From Sipunculus nudus (lineage: Eukaryota > Annelida > Sipuncula > Golfingiida > Sipunculidae), in the NCBI GenBank assembly GCA_026874595.1, contig CM049313.1:79248659-79312658 (forward strand): 64,000 nucleotides of DNA, read 5' to 3'. Position numbers and translations under genes: made by a program. Positions 13,525 to 23,989 of the stretch are shown here, piece after piece. The notes under the pieces were generated by a model that saw only the letters and a list, made by a program, of their open reading frames with translations, searched no databases and was not told the origin of the DNA. The number at the start of each line of letters is the position of its first letter. The first letter of the stretch is position 1.

Positions 13525-13920
13525 AGTGTCTAAGAATACATGTCAACTGGTGTTACACGTCTAAGAACACGAAGCACTTGAGTCAAATGTCTAAGAACAC
13601 ATGAGGAACAGGAGTAAAATGTCTTCGACCACGTGCATGAGGCACTTGAGTAAAATGTCTAAGAATGCATGCCCACTGAGGTTAAATATCCATGAGCACA
13701 TGCGGCACTAGAGTAAAATGTATAAAAACACATGCCCACGGGTGTTAAATGTCTAAGAACACGAAGCGCTGGATTAAAATGTCAAAGAACACATGCGGCA
13801 CTGGATTAAAATGTCTAAGAACACATAAGGCACTGGATTTAAATGTCTAGGAACACATTCCCACTGGTGTTAAATATCAATGAACAGATTCGGAACTGGT
13901 GCTAAATATATTAAATTAAG
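13525..13920. repeat. Decayed copies of the 32 bp repeat
   Basis: About a dozen degenerate units of the type AAAATGTCTAAGAACACATG then AGGCACTGGAGT. They keep the TGTC(A/T)AAGAACA core and the spacing of the homogeneous array, but differ in many positions. They are the older flank of that array. Confidence 0.8.
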
Positions 13921-13927
13921 ACTCCTC

Positions 13928-14592
13928 ATGTACGGCATGCGGCGTGCCTACGATATTTGTATATATTAAATAAAAAGGTGATATCCCTTATGAACAGATC
14001 TGGCAAGCTGAATGTGGATCCGGCAAAATGAATCGCTCCATGAAGCGATTTAAGAAGGTTCCGCCTGGTATACCGGACCGGGAATTCGAGATTCAGGAAA
14101 CTAATATCAGTCCGTAGGTTTTCTCCGAGATTCAAACACAAAATGCCACGTTCCAAGTTTCGACAACAACACAAGAACTTTTGGTAGAACTGGTTAGACA
14201 AAATCAAGTTCTGTTTGACCCAAGAGCAGTTGGTCACGCAGATCATGACCTCTGTATCAATATATTGAGCAGTATCGCAAGAAGATAGGGATTGACAGGT
14301 CGAACGCTGAGCATACATATAGCCTAGTATAACTTAGGTATTTAAGCTACACCAAATATAAATGTCACAGTGTATATTCTCACCCTCTTGCAGGCTTGAT
14401 GTGTATTATATATTCACAGTTATATATGTTATGTGACCCATTGTGCAAGCCGGAAAAGCCGGAGAAAGAAAATAATCATTATGTATGCTCTATATAATTT
14501 CTCAGAAGGTCACGCATGCCGCGCGTCGTATTCCGTACATATTTAGGAATCCTAGCAATCCTCATGTCGCATTCCGCATGCCGTACATAAAG
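13928..14592 (+). mobile_element. PIF/Harbinger-like element, internally decayed
   Basis: Left end ATGTACGGCATGCGG and right end CCGCATGCCGTACAT are a perfect 15 bp inverted repeat. A further related copy of the end (GCATGCCGCGCGTCG, then TTCCGTACAT) lies just inside the right end, near 14514-14540. The interior holds a broken MADF-domain reading frame. Known PIF/Harbinger elements carry a transposase plus a Myb/MADF-type DNA-binding protein, so this is best read as a Harbinger derivative that lost its transposase. It lies inside decayed units of the 32 bp repeat, so it inserted after that array began to diverge. A clear 3 bp target duplication was not established. Confidence 0.6.
14028..14327 (+). 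pseudogene. MADF-domain protein remnant
   Basis: One frame from ATG 14028 gives a short basic start (MNRSMKRFKKVPPGIPDR), an in-frame stop at 14115, then a segment ELLVELVRQNQVLFDPR, then GHADHDL and SSIARR, with a second stop at 14286 before GLTG. This follows the MADF pattern: Leu-Val...Val-Arg-x-Asn-x-x-Leu-(Tyr/Phe)-Asp-x-Arg...Asp...Ile-Ala-x-x-(Leu)-Gly. The usual Trp before Ile-Ala is absent. Two stops in one otherwise open frame mark it as dead. MADF proteins bind DNA, and in Harbinger transposons they assist the transposase. The opposite-strand frame of 130 codons is a shadow. Confidence 0.65.
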
Positions 14593-14599
14593 AATCTTT

Positions 14600-14740
14600 G
14601 CTTAACAACACATAAGGCACTGGATTAAAATGTCTAAAAACACGTGAGGCACTAGAGTAAAAGGTCTACGAACACACGAAGCACAGACGTGAAATGTCAA
14701 AGAACACATGAGGCACTGACGTTAAATGTCTACAAGCGCT
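14600..14740. repeat. Decayed 32 bp repeat units, right of the Harbinger-like element
   Basis: Several degenerate units (CACTGGATTAAAATGTCTAA and relatives) resume immediately after the right inverted repeat of the element. This shows the element split a once-continuous array. Confidence 0.75.
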
Positions 14741-14943
14741 GTAGACTTATTGAAGTAACTCCGGACATGCACAAATATTCTGACAATATTTTAAATGGCA
14801 CCACCTAGAGAGAGTCTTCTGATTAGGACCAAATAGACGCTGATCACATTAAAATTGGCAAGCATTCTTAATATACTAAAAAAAATGTATATATGTCAAA
14901 GATCAAGGGATTGTTGTTACGTGGGAGTGGCCTTAAAGGTCCG

Positions 14944-15125
14944 TTAGACTGGTTCAGCTGACACGTGTCCTGCATCGTATCGCCGTCTGGCGTCTGAGGA
15001 GCATTTTTTCATGCAGTACTTCAAACAGATGGCGAGGCCGACTATGAGCAACACCACATCCGTAACGATCATCCACACCCCAAAGTCCCCTCCTTTTACT
15101 TTCAATTTCCGTCTGTATTCAGGGG
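14944..15125 (-). CDS. Last exon: transmembrane helix and cytoplasmic tail (gene A 3' part)
   Basis: On the minus strand, acceptor TTATTTTCAG precedes position 15125. The exon starts with two bases completing a codon, then reads 59 codons to TAA at 14946-14944. It encodes PEYRRKLKVKGGDFG, a hydrophobic helix VWMIVTDVVLLIVGLAICL, and a tail rich in Lys, Cys and Arg (KYCMKKCSSDARRR) ending in AEPV. Positive residues after the helix fit a type I single-pass membrane protein with its C terminus in the cytosol. The entry phase (1) equals that of every mini-exon upstream. No homologue was recognised by name. The 67-codon plus-strand frame here is the shadow. Confidence 0.7.
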
Positions 15126-15473
15126 CTGAAAATAACGTTAAATCGTATTCTTTATCACGAATTGTTTTTGTTGTGCATCGATCCTTTGATTTTTTTATAA
15201 ATTGGGTACAATAGGCGCGTGCATCAGTATATTTTAAATTGATAATAGTATTTCAATGTCGTAACAGGTTATTTTTGTACACGTATAAAGTGATAAAAGT
15301 TTATTTATCAAGGTATATAAGGTAACCGAACAACATTCTAAGTAACAGTAATGCTAGCGGCAGGTAATAATTAATGTTAACATTACTGCCATCGAAGGCC
15401 ATCCAGGTTATTGTTGAAACACTATTATTATTTACTGTGTAAATAACAGTTAACATTTGAGTAGAGCACTTAC

Positions 15474-15494
15474 GGTGAGGGGTGAAGGGCTGCG
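15474..15494 (-). CDS. 21-nt micro-exon (gene A stalk)
   Basis: Flanked on the minus strand by TATATTTTTCAG and GTAAGTGC, a strong acceptor and donor. Twenty-one bases keep the reading frame. In the phase required by the last exon it encodes QPFTPH plus shared codons, a Pro-rich linker. It is the nearest exon to the transmembrane exon. Confidence 0.55.
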
Positions 15495-15739
15495 CTGAAA
15501 AATATAAAGGTTTAGCTATATTTGCATAACGGTTCATATTCCTTCATTTATCATATATCATATTAAATATATTTGTTTTTATATATGGAGTTATGAGCAG
15601 TACTGGTGGGTTGTATCTGGGAACTCAAACATAATTAAAAAAATAACTTCTTTCTTTTACTAAGTGTTAAGGTTTTAAGTAGTATGGTTTTAGTTATTAG
15701 GGTATTATAAAACTATACCGTCTGTTCGACTATGTATAC

Positions 15740-15775
15740 TCATCGCGGAAATTGGGACCTTTGGTATATCTGGCA
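15740..15775 (-). CDS. 36-nt mini-exon (gene A stalk)
   Basis: Acceptor TTTATTTTTCAG, then TGCCAGATATACC as in the sister exons. At the position where the sisters have GTGAGT this copy has lost a base and reads TGAGT. Three bases on, GTATAC can serve as donor, giving a 36-nt exon, still in phase 1 and without a stop (PDIPKVPISAM). So the exon may be rescued by a shifted donor, or it may be dead. Confidence 0.45.
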   Translation of the reverse strand, partial: CQIYQRSQFPR

Positions 15776-15987
15776 CTGAAAAATAAATCAATAATGAAAG
15801 TCTCTAGTGATTTAGTGCTTCATGGTTATGCAATACTGTTATATATTTCACATTTGTACATGTACGTGTTTGTATATTTATACATGTGTGTATCATTTAT
15901 TTTTTTCAACCTCTTGCAAATATTATATTGCGAAACAGAAAAGTAATGATACTGATATCTTAAAATATGTATACACGTTATACTCAC

Positions 15988-16020
15988 TGCTGGAAGTAGG
16001 GAATGATGGTGTGTCTGGCA
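15988..16020 (-). CDS. 33-nt mini-exon (gene A stalk)
   Basis: Minus-strand acceptor TATATATTTTGCAG and donor GTGAGTAT enclose exactly 33 bases. In phase 1 (two bases in, one base out) it encodes PDTPSFPTSS, a Pro/Ser/Thr-rich stretch suited to an O-glycosylated extracellular stalk. The exon and its flanking intron bases are clearly related to the copies at 15740 and 17110, so the exon was multiplied by local duplication. Confidence 0.6.
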
Positions 16021-16049
16021 CTGCAAAATATATAAATAAATGAATCAGA

Positions 16050-17090
16050 CCCCAGTGGTTTATGTTACATTGCAATACATTACTTTTATAAAGTACATGT
16101 GTATATTATGGGTTCGCGATATTATCGATATATCGGTTTATTGGAATACGGTGATTTGCAAACTTCGTATCGTGATAACGTTTTCAAATATCGATACCTT
16201 ATGATATTATAATAAACGTGGCTACTGATTTCTTTTAGTAAAACTACTGTTTCTGAGACAGATTTAGTCATTAAAATGGATTGGACTTAATGGCAGGCTT
16301 AAAGTGAAAGCCTCTAAAGTTTCTAAAGACGTTTAGCATGAAATGTTTAAATGGGCCTTATATACTATAGGTCAAATGTGCAAGTCTGTTGGATATATGA
16401 GCAATATTTCCATAAATAAAAAAGAATAATTGCATAACACGGTCATAATAATTAATCAGTTATTAATATTCTCTCCTGATATCTTAGGATAAACTGCAAG
16501 GAAGATCAAGTTGGTAAGGTACTATTGTTTAAGGCAGGCTTGCGATGTGTTACATGGCTCTGGTTGTACATATCCCTAATACCTCAATGTGCTAAACCTA
16601 AGCCCATAATTCTCTAATTTCAGTTTATTTGCATACGTAAGGTCTAAAAAACTTTGATTTAAATGCTATTTTTAGAGTACTATCAAAACAAGTAATACCC
16701 TATTTAGTACATTAATAAGTTATATTGCCATATTGATGTTTGAAATAAACTTATGCGCATAAACATTTATTCTTTTATTATATTTAACATGATAAAGAAT
16801 AATTAATGACAATGATATTTATAGCTTTTTTATATATATGTGTAATGTGACACGATGAAAATATCGCAGTAAGTATCATAATACGCTACTGCATATTTCA
16901 ATATATATTGCAATACGAAATATGTAGGCGTTACGAAGACTTAGTGTATATGAACGTGTGAGTATATGTATACAATTTGTGTCACTCATTATTTTCAACC
17001 TCTGCAGAGTGTGATGATAATGATAATTCTTAAAATATACATGCTATTTTATATATACAAAATGTGCTTTTAATTTGACATAATCATTCA
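16050..17090. other. AT-rich intronic spacer between mini-exons
   Basis: About 1 kb of AT-rich sequence. I see no further copy of the mini-exon signature, no repeat and no other coding signal. Confidence 0.5.
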
Positions 17091-17109
17091 GAATCTATGT
17101 TATGCTCAC

Positions 17110-17142
17110 TGCGGGAAGTCGAGACATTGGGTATATCTGGCA
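17110..17142 (-). CDS. 33-nt mini-exon (gene A stalk)
   Basis: Acceptor ATATATTTTGTAG and donor GTGAGCAT on the minus strand bracket 33 bases. In phase 1 it reads PDIPNVSTSR. It shares TGCCAGATATACC and the terminal CCGCA with its sister exons. Confidence 0.6.
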
Positions 17143-17270
17143 CTACAAAATATATGTGTGTGACATGTGTTCTGTGTGACTATGTATACATTTGTAACAT
17201 CTTATTTTGTCAAATATGTCTGATTTTTATTGTTACAACTCAATGCTTTCATCTTGTCATAAGTAGGTAC

Positions 17271-17303
17271 GTAATCAATATGAAAAGTTGAGAGAATCTG
17301 ACA
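17271..17303 (-). pseudogene. Degenerate 33-nt mini-exon
   Basis: Acceptor TATATTTCTTCAG and a weaker donor GTACCT again enclose 33 bases starting TGTCAGATT. In the phase used by the other mini-exons it contains a TGA, so inclusion would truncate the protein. It is probably a dead or skipped copy. Another frame is open but would not fit the last exon. Confidence 0.45.
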
Positions 17304-17739
17304 CTGAAGAAATATATAAATATGGTTAAACACCTGAGCTAATGTTAAGATATTACATATGGAACAATTAATATTCATTGCAAGTTTTTTTTATAAAAAG
17401 ATGTATTTTTTTACCAAAAAAATGTAAGTCCAAAAAGCAGAGGCTAAAGTAGGGATGAGAGACTTAATATTATATTAAATGATTATCGCCTGAGGGAAAC
17501 GTTGCACGTCCGGCATCACGGATGTCAGCAACTACCCTTGTGCAGCAGGTAGTAACAAATTAATGAAGTTGTACAAGAAGGGCCATAACTACAAGTATGA
17601 CCGTAACATATGCAGGTTAAAAAAGTAATGCCGAAACCTTACTTTTTACCACTTTAATGTTTCAGTCAATATTTAGTTGTCAGTCGTCTTGTGCTTGATC
17701 TGTTGCACAGACGGCGATGGTTTCAAAGATGGACTAAGA

Positions 17740-20110
17740 GGACGGAATCCCAAACTTATAAATTGGAAATCTTTTATCTCTTCTAATTTATGATGATGGA
17801 AAAAAACAAGTGCTAGTTCTTTTTAAAATTGTAGATTATCTTAATCTGGTTGATATATATAGAATAAAACACCCAAGAAAGAAATGTTATACTTGGAGAT
17901 TGAATGATGGCCAGATTTGTAGAAGCTTTGACTATTGGTGGGTTTCTAATATTATACAAGATAATGTAAAAAATATGTGTTCTTCCGCATATAAAATCAG
18001 ACCACTGTGCAATAATTTTAGATATAGAAAAGTTAGATGTTTCAGGATCTAAAGAAAAAGGATATTGAAAACTTAACTCAGACTATGTTTCAGTTTTACT
18101 TAAGTCGAAAATGTTATAATACCCTTAAAACCTTAAAAGCTCAGGCAATGATGGGATAACAGCTGAGTTTAATAAAAAAAAATTTGGCCACAATTTGGTG
18201 CATTAATGGTAACTTCATTTAACAAGTCCTTTAAAGAAGGGGAATTAATTAGTTCACAAAAACAGGCTATTATAACTTTAATTGATAAAAAGAAAGATAA
18301 AATATTATCAAAAACCCTCTCACTTAGATTGAAAAAAGTTATGCCTAATATTATAAAAGGTAACCAGACTGGTTACATCCAGGGAAGATATATAGGAGAA
18401 AAACATTAGAACTTTATTAGATATATTAACATATACCAAACAAAACAAAGTTCCAGGTATAATATTAGGAATTGATTTTTAGAAAGCTTTTGATTCATTT
18501 GAGTGGAATTTTATGTTTTCTGTCCTTGACAAAATTAATCTTCCTTCTTCTTTTTAAATGTGTAAAAAACATATTTAGAAATATTGAAAGTTGCACAATA
18601 AACAACGGAAAACTTCAGGTTACTTTAAAGTACTAAGAGGAGTGCGACAGGGAGATCCACTTTCACCATATTTATTCATATTAGCTGTGAAAATAATGGC
18701 GAAAAAAAACTTAATGAAAAGATAGAAGGATTCAAAGTTGCAAAAGAAAATATAAAACTTGGAACTTATAGTGGGCTACAAATGAATAAAGATAAGTGTG
18801 AAGGGATGTGGGTAGGAAGTAACAGAGAGAACAAAAGAAAACCCTTGGGAATTCTATGGCCTAAAAACCCTGTGAAGCTTATAGGATTTTATATTTCATA
18901 TTATAAGAAGGTAGCAGATGTATTAAACGGTGACACTAAATTAAAGGAGGCACAGAATATACTCAATACTTGGAAAGGAAGAAATCTGACTTTGAAAGGA
19001 AAAATTCAGATTGTTAAAACCTTTATTATTTCAAAGATCCAGTTTTTTATATCAATGAGATTGCTCCACCTGACTTTTGTAAAAAAAAACTTAATAAGTT
19101 AATATTTTCTTTCATTTGGAGTGGAGGAAAAGAGAGAATTGAAAGGTCAAGAATAATGCAGGATTTAGAGAAAGAAGAGCTAAATGCCCCACATATTGAA
19201 TCAATTATATTAACTTCATGGATTAAAAGATACATTAAATCAGACAATCAAATCTGGAAAGCATTTTTTAATTATTTTTTTAGAAACAGTATGTTCAAAT
19301 ATAGAAATTTTATTGAATACTTATATGGATCCAAATAAAATAAATTAAAAATACACAGTACTTTGAAGTGGTCCCTGTAAGACAACAAATAATATGGGAT
19401 AATATAATGTTAACATTATCTGCAGAATCTGTCTATAGGGAAAGTTTTATAGATGCAGGCATCATCACAGGATCGGATTTATTTCTAAATAATTCTTTTG
19501 TTCCTTTCGAACAATGGACAAATAGAGGTATACCAGGAATAGATTTCTTGAAGTGGTATGCTCTTGTTTCTATGATAAGAAGAGAAAGTGTATGCAGGCA
19601 GATTAACTCGGGAAATCCTCTAGACTTTTATATTTACATAGATAAATGTGTACAGGTAATAGAGATCTCCAATAAGATAATATATTCTACTTTAAAAACA
19701 TGTTGTTAGAAAAAGGGCCCTATGTTCCAAAAGTGCGAATATTTTGTCCAGACTGTGATATTAATTTAGAAAGAATATATTCACTTCCTGTAAAAATTTG
19801 TATGGATGTCAGATCACAAGTGTTTCAATATAAATTTCTGAACAATTTTTTGGCAATAATTATTGCTTATGCAAATGAAAAATTAAAGATTCTGATCTAT
19901 GTACATTATGCGATAAGGAACCGGAGACTTTAATACAATTATTTTGGGAATGAGATAAAGTAGCTAATCACTGGTCAGGGTTAGGAGTATGGTGTCAGAG
20001 ACAGAAGATAATATTTGACAAATGTTTATCAGTTATATTGTTTCGCGATTTTAATTCTTCAGTGAGTAGTAATTTAATGATTTTTCTGGCTAAACAATTC
20101 ATAAACAATT
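17740..20110 (+). mobile_element. Dead L1/Tx1-type LINE, ORF2 remnant
   Basis: Frames in order show ORF2 pieces. 17810-18050 is an endonuclease C-terminal part (YTWR, SFDYWWVSN). 18206-18410 is the reverse transcriptase start (GNQTGYIQGRYIGE). Next comes GIDF with a stop before KAFDSFEWN at about 18472-18504, then RGVRQGDPLSPYLFILA near 18636. The following segment jumps from KLGTY directly to SGLQMNKDKCEGMWVG, so the block with the catalytic YADD is deleted. The rest (18782-19100, KLIGFYIS, LTLKGKIQIVK; 19368-19930, FQYKFLNNFL) is the C-terminal region with frameshifts. LINE ORF2 makes the endonuclease and reverse transcriptase for retrotransposition. This copy is inactive and lies upstream of the gene A mini-exons on the opposite strand. 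Confidence 0.85.
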
Positions 20111-21040
20111 GCAGAAATAACAAAGAATATCCAATTTTACAGAAGTAAAAATTTTTTTATTTGGAGATTTGTAAAAGTTGAATATATTATTGCACAAAAA
20201 AAAATTAAGTAGATAATTTTTGAATTGAGTGGCATCCATACATTCAAGACAGAAATGTGTTTGAATATATACCATAGTAGGACGTGCATGCATATATACA
20301 CATGTATGTTTGTAGAGTTGTATTGCATAAGGTACTTTGTTTTCCAATGAGCGTTTGTATATTTTTTTGTAATTTACCAATGCGGCATGAATATATATTA
20401 TTGGTGAATAAAAAGGTCTAAACAAAAAGAATTTATTTAACATAAAAAAAAGTTTTTTTTATATTAAGTGTCGCTGATCATTCTACTGAGTTACACCTCA
20501 ACCATTGCCTAATTAATCACACACACGCACCCATACGCGTATATACGTACAAGATAAGACCTTGATTTCACATTATACTTCCGGGGACTAACAGTTCTGC
20601 TAGAGTTAGCAAGAAGAGCGAATGAGATCCTAAACACTTAGGGTGCGCAGGTTTCCTCGCACACTTTTTTTAAAGAAAAAGGCTGGTTAGACGTGAGAAC
20701 GATGCGTTGACTTAGCGCATAACTTGTGAGGACAACCTGCGAGGACATTCAGTTTATGTCATGTCTTCATATCATAGAGAAGACCTACTAATCAGCATAT
20801 CAAGCACATGGTTTAAACATTATTTATTTATAACAGGATTACAAAACTAGCCAATCAGGCTAATGTACATGTTTTCCTATATATATATATATAAGAAGTC
20901 TGCAGAACAAATAGGTGTAGTCTATAAAAGGGATTTATTTTAACTACAACAGTATAATACAATATGTCATGTAGATGAAGAAAAATATAAAAATTGGTAT
21001 CAGGTTTGGCTTTATATTCTTATAAACCTTGTTCAGCTTT
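20111..21040. other. AT-rich spacer, nothing recognised
   Basis: Contains a short TA run at about 20878-20893. The open minus-strand frames near 20099-20443 look like chance frames in AT-rich DNA. Nothing else was identified. Confidence 0.45.
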
Positions 21041-21385
21041 GAATAATGCGGACCACCTAATCAACGCAAGGCAAAATGAATACATTAAAAACATTAAATC
21101 ATCCGGACCATTTGCTCATGGCGAGGTAAAATAAATAAAAAAAACCCCAATAAATAATCCGGACCACACGCTCAACGCAAGGCAAAGTAAATACAAAATA
21201 TACCATTAAATCGTCGGGACCACCCGCTTAACGCATGGCAAAATAAATACAAAAAAAAATAACATTAAATCGTCCGGACGACCCGCTGAACGCAAGGCAA
21301 AATAAATACAAAAAAAACAATAAATAATCCGGACCACCCGCTCAACGCAAGGCAAACTAAATAAAAAAAACATTAAATAGCAGAG
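21040..21385. repeat. Roughly 57-60 bp tandem repeat, about 6 copies
   Basis: Units begin with TCCGGACCACCCGCTCAACG, continue CAAGGCAAAATAAATAC and end in an A-run plus CATTAAAT. Variation in the A-run length and substitutions (CATTTGCTCATGG, GACGACCCGCTGAACG) distinguish copies. Confidence 0.85.
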
Positions 21386-22100
21386 AAGCTAAAACAACTA
21401 AACAACAAAGATGTATTAACTAAACAACATATCGTGAAACCCTTTCGAGAATTTTGACTGATGATAATTATAAACAAGACCAATGTGAAGGGAAGAGACG
21501 TTCTGACACAACCGACGATTGGCTTACGAGAAAAGCTTGATCACACAGGGATAACATACCATTGGCTAAAACATCACCAGTGAAATCTCACACGATTCTA
21601 AAATTGATTGGCTTCTTCGTGACACTGCTACCGTGATGGTTTTACTGTATCAGTTCCAAGAGAAAAGAAGAAAAATTTGGTATCATTTATTACAGGTCAA
21701 TTTTTCAGATTTTTATGTATATTCAGTAAAATCTCCTCGTAAACATCAAATTTAGACATGTATAACTTTCTAAATTGTAGCCTTCACTGAACTCCAGAGG
21801 ATAAAAGGCGGGTATAATGACTTATCAAGATAATCGTTTGTATAATAGTGCTTTTGCAGACACGACTGGATATAAATATTATTGAAATTAAAAACAATGA
21901 AGACAATAAAACAAAAAGAAAATATCTTGTAGCCTTCAAGGACACATGTTAATTATCAATCACGAGTTCCACCTAGGAATCGATAAATGCAAGTAAAGGG
22001 CAAGGGATGTGATGTACTAGCCACCAATGAATGCTGACATAGAAGAGACAGTAAAAAAAACTAACATAATGCGCTGAGTTTCAATGAAGCTACGCTTCAG
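21386..22100. other. Single-copy spacer, nothing recognised
   Basis: No exon-like signal and no clear repeat. It may include eroded upstream parts of the retroelement whose integrase fragment follows, but no domain could be read. Confidence 0.4.
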
Positions 22101-22108
22101 AGCCGATG

Positions 22109-22645
22109 ATGCCTACAAGAACTCCCAACTTTCGGTTTGCTGAAGTGTCTACTGACATATTTGAGTTTCAAAGGAGAAACTATTAGATAGTCGTAGACTA
22201 TTACTCTTAGTGTATTGAAGTAGATGAGCTCAGAAACTTAAACAATTCAGGTGTCATTGAAAGCCTGAAAGGTCAGTTTTGCCGCTATGGGATTCTAGAA
22301 AATCTTAGAAGTGATTGCGGCTCACAATTCACCAGCAGACAGTTTGCAATATTTTGCCATGACTATGACATCGAGCACCATCGATTAAGCCCTTATTTCA
22401 CGATATCAAACGGAGAGGTAGAGCGTGATACGAACAATGAAGAAACTTTGGAGAAAGAACGCAGACAAGTATCTGTGCTTCAAGCAAAATCAGACAGGTC
22501 GTAGTGCAGCTCTCCAGAGGTACCTGATGACGTAGCCCCGGCAGAAATTTCAACTGGCCTCCGTGAAATCCCTCGACAAAGAGAGGGTGTTCACAAGATA
22601 AACTTTGGTCGTGTAGTTCGCCTATCTAAGATTTTTAACCTTTGA
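22109..22645 (+). mobile_element. Ty3/gypsy-type integrase fragment (pseudogene)
   Basis: One frame starting at MPTRTPNFRFAEVSTDIF gives an integrase core. The first Asp is in VSTD, followed by VVDYYS and the second Asp in ENLRSDCGSQFTSRQF. The segment HHRLSPY then leads to NGEVER, which carries the catalytic Glu. Spacing and order fit the DDE integrase of Ty3/gypsy retroelements, including the GxVER signature. In-frame stops after RRNY and YYS (about 22184 and 22208), and later after KSDRS, show it is dead. The frame continues into an unassigned tail ending near 22640. No reverse transcriptase, gag or LTRs were found beside it, so it is an isolated fragment. Confidence 0.75.
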
Positions 22646-22649
22646 AGGT

Positions 22650-22651
<2 letters not shown>

Positions 22652-22697
<46 letters not shown>
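22652..22697. repeat. (TA)n microsatellite
   Basis: TA run directly after the integrase remnant. With the next TA run it creates Tyr-Ile frames on the minus strand that are not genes. Confidence 0.9.
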
Positions 22698-22701
<4 letters not shown>

Positions 22702-22867
22702 CAATAAGAAACGAAATATTGATAAAAACCGTAATATTTTAAGGTACCTTCACAGTATTTAATGTATAATTTACAATTCCTGGTTTGTGATAGGTAAATA
22801 GGTCCCGTTAGAAGCCATTTTTCTTGAATTTTACTACAATCTACTACAATGGACCAATGGACTCTTC

Positions 22868-22871
<4 letters not shown>

Positions 22872-22919
<48 letters not shown>
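22872..22919. repeat. (TA)n microsatellite
   Basis: TA run. About 80-120 bp to its right is a palindrome-rich stretch with ATACGTATGTATATATATAC and two copies of TCGTACGTACGAG-type sequence (22988-23046). Confidence 0.9.
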
Positions 22920-22921
<2 letters not shown>

Positions 22922-23181
22922 TAGGTTCAATTAAGCAAAAGCAATATTTTTTCGTTTTATCATTTGATAGGCTGATTATTATAACATCATACGTATGTAT
23001 ATATATACATATCGTACGTACGAGAAAGTATGTCGTACGTACGAGATACATGATTTAGTTTTCTTTTACCATGTGGCAGCTATACACTCGTATTCATAGC
23101 CACAAACTGAATTTGATTTAGCTCGTGATGTGCAGTTAAAATAATGTAATATCGGAGGGTTCAGCAATACAAGGCAGAAAA

Positions 23182-23353
23182 TCAAGGGTAAAAACCATTC
23201 AGGAGAACAAAAATCATACTCTGGTAGTAAAAATCACCCGCCGGATGTATCAGCTCTACTGACACAGCTCCTGTTGCATGCACGATACAGCAGATAATTA
23301 CAGTCACCTTGACAACACATACGATCACGATGATACCAGAAAGCAAAATAATA
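23182..23353 (-). CDS. Possible terminal exon with transmembrane helix (gene C)
   Basis: Minus-strand acceptor ATATATTCCAG precedes 23353. After one base that completes a codon, the frame reads IILLSG, then the helix IIVIVCVVKVTVIICCIV, then a roughly 35-residue tail (HATGAVSVELIHPAGDFY and on) ending at TGA 23184-23182. The helix with a short tail suggests a single-pass membrane protein end. The entry phase matches the exit phase of the exon at 23610. No homologue was recognised, and a chance hydrophobic frame cannot be excluded. Confidence 0.4.
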
Positions 23354-23609
23354 CTGGAATATATACTTTCAAAACAATCACCCCTTTAACTAGATAATGT
23401 GAGAGAATTCGCCTGTTTTCTTAACAAGGAAGTTGTGTTTTTGACCGATGTTGTTTGCTTTTGGATCAATTTTCGTGAATCATGGTTGAAGGTCTAGGGA
23501 TGATCTGGTGGCTTTGTTTATCTTAGTGGAGGTATGCAAACTGATGGTACAGTTCTATTTCGTTTATTCTTTCATATATTGAGGCAATCATCTTCTTCAG
23601 TTTACTTAC

Positions 23610-23710
23610 GATATATTCTGTGCGATGTTAAATCTGACAGTTATCCACCGACCATAGTCAATTATTTCAACATCATATATATACTTATCTAAAGGTGTAA
23701 AGAATGTGGC
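23610..23710 (-). CDS. Possible internal or first exon upstream of the gene C TM exon
   Basis: Open minus-strand frame ending at a strong donor (ATATATC then GTAAGTAA). The encoded segment includes ATFFTPLDKYIYDVEIIDYG and WITVRFNIAQNIS, a beta-strand-like extracellular composition. It leaves two bases of a codon, and the next exon supplies the third (T), restoring the membrane-helix frame. The start is uncertain. I chose the AG at 23711-23712. The frame stays open a little further, through an ATG at about 23724 (MDSIK). The domain is unassigned; a loose resemblance to discoidin-type folds is speculation. Confidence 0.35.
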
Positions 23711-23989
23711 CTTGATTGAATCCATTTTAAAGGTAAATATTTAAAAAGAGTTTCCTTCTATTCTTCCTATGCCCTGTGGTAAAACACGAAATGGGTTTGC
23801 AATTTTTACCCCCTTATATAAGAATGCGTAAAGAGTCGTCACTTATTGGAGCCGAGGCAGGTTTAACTGATTAGAACCAAACAAAAGTAAATACGAATGT
23901 TCTATTTCTCTATAAAATGAACCCGTATAGCTATCCATACATCTCTCTAAACACGGTTTAGGCTTGCCTACATGTTTCTTTTACAGGAT

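Noticed and set aside
13926-14318. 130-codon minus-strand frame
   Set aside because: It lies antisense to the MADF-like sequence, which explains the region better.
22650-23051. Minus-strand 133-codon frame with Tyr-Ile runs
   Set aside because: Made by two (TA)n tracts. The rest has no domain. The same reason rejects the frames at 8169-8423 and 33238-33535.
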